Below the pieces are notes generated by a model. The model saw only the letters and a list, made by a program, of their open reading frames with translations, ran no database searches and had not been told where the DNA came from. A DNA stretch of 46,403 nucleotides, taken from Syntrophaceae bacterium. Its GTDB lineage: Bacteria; Desulfobacterota; Syntrophia; Syntrophales; Smithellaceae. Shown here piece by piece: positions 16,560 through 24,986 of this stretch. Each line of letters begins with the position of its first letter. The stretch's first letter is position 1. The position numbers were made by a program, and so were the translations under genes. The stretch lies in NCBI GenBank assembly GCA_016927935.1, contig JAFGLS010000131.1, forward strand, positions 1 to 46,403. The letters run 5' to 3'.

Positions 16560-17831
16560 TTAAGACGTGATCAGAGAAAAGTATACTTTTATACTTGGAT
16601 CTTTTATTTTTCTTAATACAGTTTCAGCCATTTCTCGTACTTCCGAATTAGTGTCCTTCAATGCGTCGTTTAAGGGTTTAACTATACGGGGATCGTTAAT
16701 ATAATATCCTAATGCAGCCGCAGCATTTCTTCGCACTCTTGCGGCATTATCTTTCAATGCGTTTATGAGAGGTTGTACAACACGAGGATCTTTTGCAGAC
16801 GCCAGTGCTGCTACTGCGAATTGTCGAACCATAGGGTTGGTGTCTTTCAGCGCAGAAATGAGGGGCGCAACAGCACGAGGATCTTTTATTCCCACTAAAA
16901 CGTGAGCAGCATTTTGTCTCACTTTCGAGTCATTATCTTTCAGCGCGGTAATTAAGGCTTCATTAACACGAGGGTCTTCCGCTTTCTTCAATACACATTC
17001 GGCAGACATTCTCACGTCTGAATCATCATCCTTCAGAGCAGCGTTAAATAGTGGTTGAACAATACGGCGATCTTTTGTTTGCAAAAATATTTGTGCCAGC
17101 GCAGATGCAGCTTTTGCTCGCACATACCGATCGTTATCTTTCAGCGCAACAATGAACGGCTCAATAGTAGGACGATCATTTATCTTTGCCAACGCCTCAA
17201 CATACCATTGTCGTCCCCCTAAATTTTTGTCTTTCAGAGCGGTAATGAGAGGCTCAACAGCGCGAGGATCTTTTATTTCTCCCAGAACAATTACGGCAGT
17301 AACCCGTACACCTGGGTCTTTACTGTTTAATAAGGAAATAAGGGGTTCGACAGCACGAGGATCTTTTATCTTTCCTAATGCAAATATGGCCTGTGCTTGA
17401 ATTACCATACCATTATTATCATCTTGGGCAATAAGTAATAAAGGTTCAACGGCAGAAGCGTCTCCTGCTTTTCCTAATGATGTTATAGCATTAAATCGGA
17501 CGTTAAAGTCCTTATCTTTCAGAGCGTCAATCAAGAGCTTAACTACGCGAGGATCATTTTTTTTCACCAAAGCGGATGCAGCGCTTTCCCGAACCTTTGG
17601 GTCCTTATCCTTCATTGCGGCAATGAGCAAATCACAAACACGAGGATCCTTCATATATCCCATGACATCTGCAGCATTTCTTCGCAACTCCGGATCAGAA
17701 CTTTTTAAGTCAAGGATCAATTCGTCTACAATATTTTTTTCTTTCGAGTAACCACCATAAGGAGAAAAAACTGCTGCAAACAGCACGATGATTAATATGC
17801 CAATAACATTTTTGGGTACGATTAATTTCAT
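16560..17831 (-). CDS. Exported protein of twelve HEAT (PBS-lyase type) repeats
   Basis: After a signal peptide (hydrophobic residues about 8-25), almost the whole 423-residue protein consists of tandem HEAT repeats of about 31 residues. The consensus is KDPRVVxPLIxALKDxDxxVRxxAAxAL; I count twelve, plus a partial last one. Such solenoids usually bind other proteins; no catalytic residues are seen. The DNA shows the same roughly 93-base periodicity, which favours gain and loss of units by recombination. An AGGAG site lies a few bases before the ATG. It precedes nothing on its strand and follows the unknown exported gene by 82 bases. Its function is not known. Confidence 0.88.
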   Translation of the reverse strand: MKLIVPKNVIGILIIVLFAAVFSPYGGYSKEKNIVDELILDLKSSDPELRRNAADVMGYMKDPRVCDLLIAAMKDKDPKVRESAASALVKKNDPRVVKLLIDALKDKDFNVRFNAITSLGKAGDASAVEPLLLIAQDDNNGMVIQAQAIFALGKIKDPRAVEPLISLLNSKDPGVRVTAVIVLGEIKDPRAVEPLITALKDKNLGGRQWYVEALAKINDRPTIEPFIVALKDNDRYVRAKAASALAQIFLQTKDRRIVQPLFNAALKDDDSDVRMSAECVLKKAEDPRVNEALITALKDNDSKVRQNAAHVLVGIKDPRAVAPLISALKDTNPMVRQFAVAALASAKDPRVVQPLINALKDNAARVRRNAAAALGYYINDPRIVKPLNDALKDTNSEVREMAETVLRKIKDPSIKVYFSLITS

Positions 17832-17913
17832 CGCTAATATCTCCTATTTGTCGTAGATTAATCAAGACTTGTGCTTAACTCTCCAACCAATAAAGTATAT
17901 CAGTCTCATTATT

Positions 17914-18579
17914 TCAATCCGAACATTCAGTAAATTTTATTATATTTTCTTTATCCAATGCAATATCTGACATTTTATCAATCTTTTTTCTTAGTTTCTT
18001 AAGCCTTTCTCGGGTATAATCTGAATTGTAACTTAAGTATGTAGTGATACACGAGCAAAGACCACAATCTTCTTTCATTTTGCCTGCTTCCAGCAAAGCA
18101 GCTTCATCATATATGTACTCTGCTACTAAGCTATGGTTGGACATGTATTTTGTCATATAGTCAGAAATAATTTGAATTCCCATCATCGTTGTATATCCAT
18201 CCCAGTCTTTGCAAACACCTTCGATGCTCCTAATATCTTTTACTTTTATTTTTTTAACAGATGACTTTGCAGCATAAGGACTAAATCTCTTGTTTATTTT
18301 GATGGGTATTAATTTGTTTATGAATCTGACGGAGTGGTCATCTGTTCCTTCTAGGCGCTGCCCTTCCAAAAAAGACTCCCAAGTCGCCTTATCGCCTTTG
18401 TTTTCATTACAAGCATTAAAGCCACCCCAATCGGTTTCAATATATCCATTCAATTTTTCACCGTTCATTAAATGTATTGTAACCCCATAAACATATGTCG
18501 ACCCAGGTGCGCTAGCCATAGATAATTGAGGGATTAGTATGATTACAAAAATAAAAAAAATTCGTATTTTTAAAGACAT
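17914..18579 (-). CDS. Hypothetical exported protein
   Basis: I do not recognise this family. The 221-residue protein has a clear signal peptide (residues 1 to about 23, ending SMASA). The mature part is mixed alpha/beta in feel, with a TIHLMNGEKLNGYIETDWGG segment that resembles a short beta-hairpin module, and cysteines clustered in EDCGLCSCI near the C-terminal third, which could bind metal or form disulfides. A very strong ribosome site (AGGAGGG) precedes the ATG. It is encoded upstream of, and in the same direction as, the HEAT-repeat protein, so the two may be co-expressed in the envelope. Confidence 0.7.
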   Translation of the reverse strand: MSLKIRIFFIFVIILIPQLSMASAPGSTYVYGVTIHLMNGEKLNGYIETDWGGFNACNENKGDKATWESFLEGQRLEGTDDHSVRFINKLIPIKINKRFSPYAAKSSVKKIKVKDIRSIEGVCKDWDGYTTMMGIQIISDYMTKYMSNHSLVAEYIYDEAALLEAGKMKEDCGLCSCITTYLSYNSDYTRERLKKLRKKIDKMSDIALDKENIIKFTECSD

Positions 18580-18880
18580 GTTCCCTCCTAATTATATTGT
18601 TGCATAACATTGTTTGCATGGATAAGTGTTAGTATTACAAACACCACAAATTTACCTTATAATACGTTTAATGAAGATGGATTTTTAATGATTACTGGTT
18701 ATAATCTAGCATAAAATCGAAAATTTAGGAACTGTGGACTACAGGAAGCACATCGTTAAAGCGTCGAAGTCACCTACAAAGAAATAATTATAGCAAATAA
18801 ATATTTTGAGGATTTGCGTTTGAAATGTTCGATTCTGATCCTGAGTCTTTAATTATTTTCATAGAGAATTATAGCGATAG
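18580..18880. other. AT-rich gap, no gene seen
   Basis: A 301-base AT-rich stretch between the DUF262 gene and the hypothetical exported gene, both on the reverse strand. It must hold the promoter of the exported gene on the reverse strand, but I could not pick one with confidence. A short open stretch of about 30 codons on the forward strand ends near 18852; it has no start codon and no ribosome site, and I do not call it a gene. Confidence 0.4.
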
Positions 18881-20650
18881 TTACTGATCGTTACTCACAT
18901 CATCTTCAACTCTTTCTTCTCCTACAGAGAAACCCCACTTTGAAAGCTTTGATACAACAACATCAAAACGAGCGCTAATGAAATCTTCATAATCAGCTCG
19001 TTCTTTAGCTGGTCTTTCTAATATAGCTACACATTTATCGTCCAAGAATAATTTATCAAGTATTTCTTTTCTTTTGGAATCGTTACGTGTTTTGCTTTTT
19101 ATATCGGCAAGTTGGTTCGCTGGATCCATTTTATCCCACTTTTTATTTGTTTTTGCAGATAACGGCATAAAATTTAATATAAAATCTGTTGAATCTCGAG
19201 ATTCGTCCCAATCTTTAATATGATCTATGCAGAATTTTTTTGGCCATATATGATGATCTTGAGGATACTCATCTACATCATCATAGTAGCCAACTTTTAT
19301 TCCTTCGATAGGATCAATAGGTTTTTCAAGATTAATAAGGCATTTAATTAATCGACCCATTGCTCCGTTAAGTGATGCAATTTTCAAATCTTTTGATATT
19401 TGTGTATTTTTTAACCAAACCGGTTTAAAATCGTCCCCATCATTTGTTATCCATTTTATAATATCCTTGGCATCATTTTCTTGTTTGCTGTGTGCGCCTT
19501 CTGAATAACGTTGGGAAAGAGCTGAACCTATGAACCATATTTTAATTTTTTCTTCAATTTGCCTTAATTTGATTTTATCTTTATAAAAATCTTTCATTTT
19601 AAAAACTTTTGCCATAGGTGCTATTATTGAATCATAGGGGATTAGTTTATTGGTATCTTTAAATCCTACACCTAATTCTAATGTTAAAAACTCACCAACT
19701 TTATCAAGTAAACTTAAGGAATCACCAAAAGAACTTCGAAATAGTTCATGTGTAATAGTCTTAGGTAATAAAGATTTTTTAGGGGATTTATCTGCTAATA
19801 GGGCTATTGTTTGAAGAAATATTTCCCCATTTGAATCCATGTTTTTTACATAATCAGATGCGTTTTGGTATGTTTCAACTTCCTGTTTTAAATTAATGTT
19901 GTGAGCATAAAGAGTTGCGTTAACAATTTCGATAGGTGTAAGTCTTTTTCCTGTAGTGTTTATCGTGGCAAAAATTCTAGTTACTGCAGCAAGAGATTCT
20001 TCCTTTGTTAATGAAATAACAGGACAGCCAAGGCCATTGTCAAGTGTAAAGTTAGGCACAATAAGATATTTGAGAAAATCTTTAAACTCGGGGAATTTAA
20101 TCTCATAATCTTCAAGTGCTTTTTGAACCTCTCTTTCATTTATTAGGAATGTTGAACTAAGCAAATGATTTTCCAATAGTAATGTTTTTAAATCACCTTG
20201 CCTGGTTGTTGCGATCATGTAATCATCACCATCATCAATATCTTGAAGAAAGTTACTAACATTTTCGTCATTGCGATAATCTAACTTTTGACTCTCAGCA
20301 AGTTTCCTTATCGCCTTAAGATCTAGAAAATATCTTGAAGAACCTGAAAGACCGTGTGTAAGTGCAATTCCTGCAGTAATACGTTGTTGACCATCCAAAG
20401 TTAATCTTGAACAGTCTTGGGGCTTGATAGAATTTTCAGCACCTTCAAAGGCTTTTGGCGATAAAGAAAGTTTGGCATCTGCTTCAATAAAAAGGAAGCT
20501 ACCAATCGGGAATTTTTTCCGAAGCGAATCATATAGTGAAATAACTTTACTGCGTTCCCATTTCCAGTTTCTTTGAAAAGCCGGTAGTTGAAGATTTCCT
20601 TCATATGCTTCTTGAACTAACTCCAGAAATGATTCTTGTGAGTGTTTCAT
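18881..20650 (-). CDS. DUF262 / HNH-like (DUF1524) protein, GmrSD-type restriction enzyme candidate
   Basis: The N-terminal DUF262 domain is recognised by LPAFQRNWKWE (residues 22-32) and the nucleotide-binding signature DGQQRIT (86-92). The C-terminal part carries an HNH-like DUF1524 motif, HHIWPKKF (466-473), followed by Asn493 in LNFMPLSAKTNKKW. This domain pair is found in GmrSD-type (type IV) restriction enzymes that cut modified phage DNA and in related defence proteins. At 589 residues it is a single-chain form. No partner, methyltransferase or other defence gene is adjacent. Codon use and base composition look more AT-rich than the housekeeping neighbours, consistent with horizontal gain. 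Target and activity are not known. Confidence 0.82.
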   Translation of the reverse strand: MKHSQESFLELVQEAYEGNLQLPAFQRNWKWERSKVISLYDSLRKKFPIGSFLFIEADAKLSLSPKAFEGAENSIKPQDCSRLTLDGQQRITAGIALTHGLSGSSRYFLDLKAIRKLAESQKLDYRNDENVSNFLQDIDDGDDYMIATTRQGDLKTLLLENHLLSSTFLINEREVQKALEDYEIKFPEFKDFLKYLIVPNFTLDNGLGCPVISLTKEESLAAVTRIFATINTTGKRLTPIEIVNATLYAHNINLKQEVETYQNASDYVKNMDSNGEIFLQTIALLADKSPKKSLLPKTITHELFRSSFGDSLSLLDKVGEFLTLELGVGFKDTNKLIPYDSIIAPMAKVFKMKDFYKDKIKLRQIEEKIKIWFIGSALSQRYSEGAHSKQENDAKDIIKWITNDGDDFKPVWLKNTQISKDLKIASLNGAMGRLIKCLINLEKPIDPIEGIKVGYYDDVDEYPQDHHIWPKKFCIDHIKDWDESRDSTDFILNFMPLSAKTNKKWDKMDPANQLADIKSKTRNDSKRKEILDKLFLDDKCVAILERPAKERADYEDFISARFDVVVSKLSKWGFSVGEERVEDDVSNDQ

Positions 20651-20710
20651 TTTTATAACCTCTGATTATTTAGATTGATTTATAATAATGATACTTTTTG
20701 TAATAATTTT

Positions 20711-20739
20711 ATATTACATAACGTTATTTGTTTTGTAAA
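20711..20739 (-). promoter_or_regulatory. Predicted promoter of the DUF262 gene with overlapping palindromes
   Basis: On the reverse strand TTTACA (20739-20734) and TAATAT (20716-20711) are 17 bases apart. The spacer contains the perfect palindrome ATAACGTTAT (20718-20727), and the -10 box overlaps an inverted repeat GTAATA-N6-TATTAC (20700-20717). The start codon lies about 60 bases further on. The overlap suggests repressor control, which is inference. Confidence 0.4.
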
Positions 20740-20885
20740 GCTGATTTAAATAAATACTTTAGTAATTTATTTTTGTCCCACTTTAATATTTATTGTTAGT
20801 ATTAAATACGTTTATTACTGATGGAAAGAAAGCATATTTTACAAGGACAAAGATTTGTTTCTTTCAGGAAGAAAGAAATAGAAAT

Positions 20886-21365
20886 CTAATCTCCCTCGAT
20901 GGTGATGTCGATTATTTCAAGATTGCGTATACCGCCGGGTGTCTGCACTTTGACTTCGCTGCCGACATTTTTACCGATTAGAGCTTTACCGATGGGAGAT
21001 GTTACAGAAATTTTGTTTTGACTGATGTCGGATTCATAAGGACCGAGCAGTTGATACTTTATTTTTTCGCCAGTGTCTATATCTTCCAGACTTACGTAAC
21101 AGCCAAATACGACTTTGTCGGCGTTCAATCCTTTTAGATTAATTATATCGGACATGGCGAGTTGATGTTCCAGTTCTTGCATCTTTCCGTAAAGAAAAGA
21201 CTGTCTTTCTTTGGCAGCGGAATATTCAGCGTTTTCAGAAATATCGCCATGCCCGCGCGCTACTTCAATATCGCGGACGTTTTCAGGGATGGATACATTT
21301 TTTATCGTTTCCAGATCCTTTTTTAATTTTTCAAAACCTGCTTTTGTAATAGGTACTTTTTCCAT
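20886..21365 (-). CDS. greA: Transcription elongation factor GreA
   Basis: Rescues backtracked RNA polymerase by stimulating cleavage of the transcript's 3' end. The N-terminal coiled coil (residues 1 to about 78) carries the acidic tip in GDISENAEYSAAKERQ, and the C-terminal FKBP-like domain includes VSPIGKA-type residues (SVTSPIGKALIGKNVG). The 159-residue length is typical. It is monocistronic, with a well-formed promoter about 65-90 bases upstream on the same strand. Confidence 0.97.
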   Translation of the reverse strand: MEKVPITKAGFEKLKKDLETIKNVSIPENVRDIEVARGHGDISENAEYSAAKERQSFLYGKMQELEHQLAMSDIINLKGLNADKVVFGCYVSLEDIDTGEKIKYQLLGPYESDISQNKISVTSPIGKALIGKNVGSEVKVQTPGGIRNLEIIDITIEGD

Positions 21366-21428
21366 GAGAACTCCGGATTATTTGTTCCCTGACGTGATTT
21401 CATACAATGGGTAGATAAATATGGATTT

Positions 21429-21457
21429 TGTTTATTAGAGAATAATTGCCCTGTCAA
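21429..21457 (-). promoter_or_regulatory. Predicted greA promoter
   Basis: Read on the reverse strand, a perfect TTGACA (21457-21452) is followed after 17 bases by TAAACA (21434-21429). The greA ATG is at 21365, giving a leader of roughly 55 bases. The forward-strand moaA gene starts about 70 bases to the other side. Confidence 0.5.
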
Positions 21458-21526
21458 GAAACATTTATTGCCCCTATTCACGCAATTGTGCTATTTAAGA
21501 CGCATTAAAGAAGGTTTTTGAAAAAC

Positions 21527-22516
21527 ATGCTTGATACGTACAGCAGGGAAATAAATTATCTGCGTGTTTCCATAACTGACAGATGTAATCTGCATTGCGT
21601 TTATTGCCGTCCTAAAGAGGGAATATCCTTACAAGGTCATGAAGATATTCTACGTTATGAGGAAATAATTCGCGTTGTTTCTATTGCTGTGAAAATGGGG
21701 TTAATCAAGGTGCGGGTAACAGGGGGAGAACCTCTTGTACGCAGGGGATGTATAGAATTTCTCGCTGCGCTAAAAAGGGTGGAAGGTTTGAAAGACATCA
21801 GCCTGACTACAAACGGGATTTTTCTGGAAGAATTCGTCCGGAAAATTTTTGATGCCGGTATCAGCCGCATCAATGTCAGTCTTGATTCGCTCAATAGGGA
21901 TAAATATTTTAAAATTACTAGAGGTGGAAATCTGGATGCTGTCTTGTGCGGAATTGCCCGAGCCGAAGAAGTGGGTTTTTTTCCGATAAAAATAAATACG
22001 GTGGCTATCAAGGGATTTAATGATGATGAAGCTTTGGATTTTGCCCGATTAGCGGCTGAAAAACCTTTTCAGATACGTTTTATTGAATTGATGCCGACTG
22101 GTCAAAAGATGAATTATGGTGAGGAATACATGCCGGCATCGCAATTAATTGAGAAAATCAGCCAAAAGTTCGAGTTGGAGCCGTTAAAAAATAAGAAAAA
22201 CAGATCAGACGGTCCAGCAAGAATTTTTAAAATTAGGGGTGGGCGCGGAGAAGTTGGTTTTATTAATCCGGTGAGTGACCATTTCTGTCATACATGTAAT
22301 CGTTTGCGTCTTACTTCTGATGGAAAACTAAGGGTTTGCCTGCTTAATGAAGCAGAAGTAGATTTGAAGAATGCTTTACGTGGAAATTGCAGTGATGAAG
22401 AACTGGAAAAACTGATCAGAGAAGCTGTACTGTTAAAACCAAAAAAACATGATGAAGTTTGCGTGGAAAATAGTTTAAAAAAATGTTTACGAAATATGTC
22501 TGAAATTGGTGGTTGA
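21527..22516 (+). CDS. moaA: GTP 3',8-cyclase MoaA (molybdenum cofactor biosynthesis)
   Basis: Radical SAM enzyme that turns GTP into the first cyclic intermediate of molybdopterin synthesis. The N-terminal cluster motif is C20-C24-C27 in TDRCNLHCVYC; the C-terminal cluster cysteines are in HFCHTCNRLRLTSDGKLRVCL-like sequence, and the chain ends in the conserved double glycine (SEIGG). Starting at the ATG at 21527 gives 329 residues and the usual MLDTYSREINYLR opening; a TTG at 21518 would add three residues and has a closer AAGAAGG site. No other mo-gene lies beside it; the next gene is beyond a repeat-filled gap. Confidence 0.95.
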   Translation: MLDTYSREINYLRVSITDRCNLHCVYCRPKEGISLQGHEDILRYEEIIRVVSIAVKMGLIKVRVTGGEPLVRRGCIEFLAALKRVEGLKDISLTTNGIFLEEFVRKIFDAGISRINVSLDSLNRDKYFKITRGGNLDAVLCGIARAEEVGFFPIKINTVAIKGFNDDEALDFARLAAEKPFQIRFIELMPTGQKMNYGEEYMPASQLIEKISQKFELEPLKNKKNRSDGPARIFKIRGGRGEVGFINPVSDHFCHTCNRLRLTSDGKLRVCLLNEAEVDLKNALRGNCSDEELEKLIREAVLLKPKKHDEVCVENSLKKCLRNMSEIGG

Positions 22517-22530
22517 AAATTAATCAAAAC

Positions 22531-22559
22531 GATACATTTTTAGGAAAATAATGTATAAT
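22531..22559 (+). promoter_or_regulatory. Possible promoter between moaA and the methyltransferase gene
   Basis: A consensus TATAAT (22554-22559) lies 17 bases after GATACA (22531-22536), a weak -35 box. It would transcribe the following repeat array and the methyltransferase/AmrS pair. The long structured leader (about 330 bases) makes this uncertain. Confidence 0.3.
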
Positions 22560-22629
22560 CGCTCCCATGTGAGAGCTCACTTGTAATAGCGGATTTTAGT
22601 GAGACTGTGAAGTGCCGACAGATTTATTG

Positions 22630-22855
22630 TGAGACTCAAATTTCAAAAACGAATAACCTAAATACCCTAAAGGGCACCATGGGGTCACTATAGGTGCATT
22701 GAAATTTGTAAGTCGTAATGAGGCTTAACCTTCAAAAGCAAAGCGCATTGAAGTTTTTTAGCCGAATTATCCAATAGCGAAAAGCTATTGGGAACAATCC
22801 CGCACAGCGGAGGGTATAATACCCCAAAGCTTGCTTTGGGGTTTATACCCATGAT
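22630..22855 (-). repeat. Modular hairpin array, copy A (moaA to methyltransferase gap)
   Basis: Four hairpins in tandem: CAAATTTCA (22637-22645) with TGAAATTTG (22700-22708), whose 54-base loop carries a repeated insert; AACcTTCA (22727-22734) with TGAAGTT (22749-22755); CCAATAGC (22771-22778) with GCTATTGG (22784-22791); and a long one, GGGTATAA/ACCCCAAAGC with GCTTTGGGGT/TATACCC (22812-22850). Linkers such as GTAATGAG and TTAGCCGAATTAT separate them. The unit lies in reverse orientation relative to copies at 32211, 38925 and 44950. Bases 22653-22690 are identical to 30440-30477. The rest of the 377-base gap (22517-22893) holds no gene. Confidence 0.75.
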
Positions 22856-22893
22856 AACAAATCATATTGAAACTTTAAGCAGGAACAAATCAA

Positions 22894-23676
22894 ATGTTTT
22901 CCGGGAAAAAAATGACTTCATCCAACAGTGAAAAGTCAAAGACACCGCGAAGCGATTATATATTTGCTCGGCAAAAAGAACTTATCCTGGATTTGGTCAC
23001 TCCTTTGGCTGGTGAAAGGCTTTTAGATATAGGTTGCGGTACCGGCAGGAACCTGCAAATTTTTAGTGAGAAAGGGTGTTCTCTCACGGGCATCGATTCT
23101 TTCAGAGAAAAACTGGAAATTGCCAGACAAGAATATGGTGACCATGCCGAATTTGTTCTCGCGGAATCTGGGGATATTCCCTTCTCCGATGACGAATTTG
23201 ATATTGTAACCATCATTAATTTTCTGGAGATTGCTGATGATCCCCTCAAAGTAGTGAAAGAGGCAGTCAGGGTTTGTCGCAGTCGCGTCTTTATCGGATT
23301 TTTAAATAACTATTCATTTTCCGGAACAAGACAAAGTCTAAAAGAAAATTTTGGCTTTAGCCTTTACAGGGAAATGCGTTTTTTCAGTTATCCTAAAATT
23401 AGAAGAATGGTTAAAGATATAGCCGGAGATACGGTAATCAAATGGGGCAGTGTTATTTATTTCCCCGGCGTCGTTTACGATTTTTTTGAGAAGTTGGAAG
23501 AAATGTTTCCCATGAGAAGAAATCCATTTGGCGCTTTCGTTGGCCTTATCTTTCCGGTTAAATATACTTACCGAACGGCACAAAGCCCGATTGTAAATTC
23601 ATTCAAATTCAATGCTAAAGCCCGCAAAACAGCACCAGAGGCTGTGCGGGATATGTTGAGACAGGTGCATAAATGA
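22894..23676 (+). CDS. Class I SAM-dependent methyltransferase
   Basis: Rossmann-fold methyltransferase with the SAM-binding motif LLDIGCGTGRNLQIF (about residues 44-58), motif II around GIDSFREKLEIAR and motif IV near PFSDDEFDIVTIINFLE. The substrate is not evident. AGGAA at 22881-22885 supports the ATG at 22894. Its TGA stop overlaps the next start (ATGA at 23673-23676), so it is translationally coupled to the AmrS-like radical SAM gene, which suggests a shared pathway or substrate. Confidence 0.82.
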   Translation: MFSGKKMTSSNSEKSKTPRSDYIFARQKELILDLVTPLAGERLLDIGCGTGRNLQIFSEKGCSLTGIDSFREKLEIARQEYGDHAEFVLAESGDIPFSDDEFDIVTIINFLEIADDPLKVVKEAVRVCRSRVFIGFLNNYSFSGTRQSLKENFGFSLYREMRFFSYPKIRRMVKDIAGDTVIKWGSVIYFPGVVYDFFEKLEEMFPMRRNPFGAFVGLIFPVKYTYRTAQSPIVNSFKFNAKARKTAPEAVRDMLRQVHK

Positions 23677-24686
23677 TTGAAGAAGCAATGCTTTACGAAA
23701 AACTTGAAGAAAGGCAAGTGCGCTGTAATCTTTGTGCGCACAGGTGCACGATTAAGTCCGGAAAGAGAGGAATATGCGGAGTTAGAGAAAACAAAGAAGG
23801 CTGTTTGTATTCGCTTGTTTATGGAACGCTGATTGCCGGAAATCTCGATCCCATTGAAAAAAAACCTTTTTTTCATGTTTATCCTTCTTCAAAATCCTAT
23901 TCCATCGCTGCGGTGGGATGCAATTTTAGCTGCGCATTCTGCCAGAATCACGACATTTCTCAAATGCCTCGAACAACACGCATGATAGCCGGTGAAGATT
24001 TTCTTCCCGCGGAAATTATAGCCCGGGCGAAAAAAATCGGCGCGGAAACGATCGCTTATACCTACACAGAACCGACCATTTTTTTTGAAATGGCTTACGA
24101 TACAGCCAAAATCGCCGTAGAGAACGGCTTAAAAAATGTCTTTGTAACCAACGGTTTTATGACTATTGAAACAATTGAAACGATATCTTCTTATTTATCT
24201 GCCGCCAATGTGGATTTGAAATCATTTCGCGACGAGTTTTACAAAAAATACTGTGGGGCACGGCTCAATCCGGTTTTGGATAGTCTGAAAAAAATGAAAG
24301 AGGTGGGCATCTGGGTGGAGGTAACCACGCTGCTCATTCCAACGTTGAATGACAGTGATGAGGAATTAAAAGATATCGCCCAATTTATTGCCGGATTGGG
24401 CAAAGAGACCCCCTGGCATATCAGTCGCTTTCATCCGCAATTCAAAATGCAGAATCTGTCTTCAACTCCGATTGCTTCATTGCACAGGGCAGCAAAGATC
24501 GGTAAAGAGGCTGGATTGAAATATGTATATAGTGGTAATGTTCCGGGAGATAAAGGCGAAAGCACATATTGCTTTAAATGCGGTAATCTTTTGATTGAAC
24601 GCTATGGCTTTAGAATCGCGGCTCTTAATTTGAAAGGAAATAAATGTCCCCGATGCGGAACAGAGTTAGAGGGGCTGTTTATTTAA
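23673..24686 (+). CDS. amrS: AmmeMemoRadiSam-system radical SAM enzyme (AmrS-like)
   Basis: Radical SAM protein of the group formerly called PflA-like. The SAM cluster motif is C83-C87-C90 in GCNFSCAFCQNHDIS. Upstream is a cysteine-rich segment (Cys18, Cys21, Cys25, Cys35) and downstream a C-terminal zinc-ribbon-like end (YCFKCGN ... NKCPRCG); together with IEKKPFFHVYP these mark the AmrS family. AmrS usually occurs with AmrA and a MEMO-type protein; neither is in this window. Full length at 337 residues. The gene overlaps the preceding methyltransferase by four bases. Confidence 0.85.
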   Translation: MIEEAMLYEKLEERQVRCNLCAHRCTIKSGKRGICGVRENKEGCLYSLVYGTLIAGNLDPIEKKPFFHVYPSSKSYSIAAVGCNFSCAFCQNHDISQMPRTTRMIAGEDFLPAEIIARAKKIGAETIAYTYTEPTIFFEMAYDTAKIAVENGLKNVFVTNGFMTIETIETISSYLSAANVDLKSFRDEFYKKYCGARLNPVLDSLKKMKEVGIWVEVTTLLIPTLNDSDEELKDIAQFIAGLGKETPWHISRFHPQFKMQNLSSTPIASLHRAAKIGKEAGLKYVYSGNVPGDKGESTYCFKCGNLLIERYGFRIAALNLKGNKCPRCGTELEGLFI

Positions 24687-24986
24687 GAAGAAACTATTGA
24701 CGTTTTTTGATCAGGATTTAACTTGTGTGCTTCTAAAAACCATTTTTATATAGTTATCATATTATTAATTAATATTTCCTGTGCCGCCTTTGGCCGGATT
24801 ACCGGCAATAATTTAGTCTGACAATTCCGTCCCAGCTTGCCGGGCGGAGGATCGTTCACTAAAAAAAAGAACTTGGTTTTCAGGATGTAAGAAAAAGCCT
24901 GTGAATTGGAAAATTATATATTGTTAGATGTTGTCAAAGTTTATTGTAGGTGAACTTGATTATCCTCCTTTATTAAGATCCCTTTT
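24687..24986. other. Intergenic gap with two GC-rich hairpins
   Basis: A 300-base AT-rich gap with a GC-rich core at 24782-24848. The core can form TGCCG (24782-24786) with CGGCA (24803-24807), containing an inner GCCGG/CCGGC pairing, and TCCGTCC (24826-24832) with GGGCGGA (24842-24848, one G-T pair). I recognise no known riboswitch and see no open reading frame worth calling. It may be a structured leader or a repeat remnant. Confidence 0.35.

Noticed and set aside
16600-17720. Regular roughly 93-base periodicity suggestive of a CRISPR or satellite array
   Set aside because: The periodicity comes from the HEAT repeats of one protein; there are no identical repeats with unique spacers.
18740-18852. 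Short forward-strand open stretch in the gap upstream of the DUF262 gene's 3' end
   Set aside because: About 30 codons with no start codon, ribosome site or recognisable family.
20858-20878. TTTCTTTC/GAAAGAAA hairpin after greA as a terminator
   Set aside because: AT-only stem with no T tract following on the greA strand; too weak to call.
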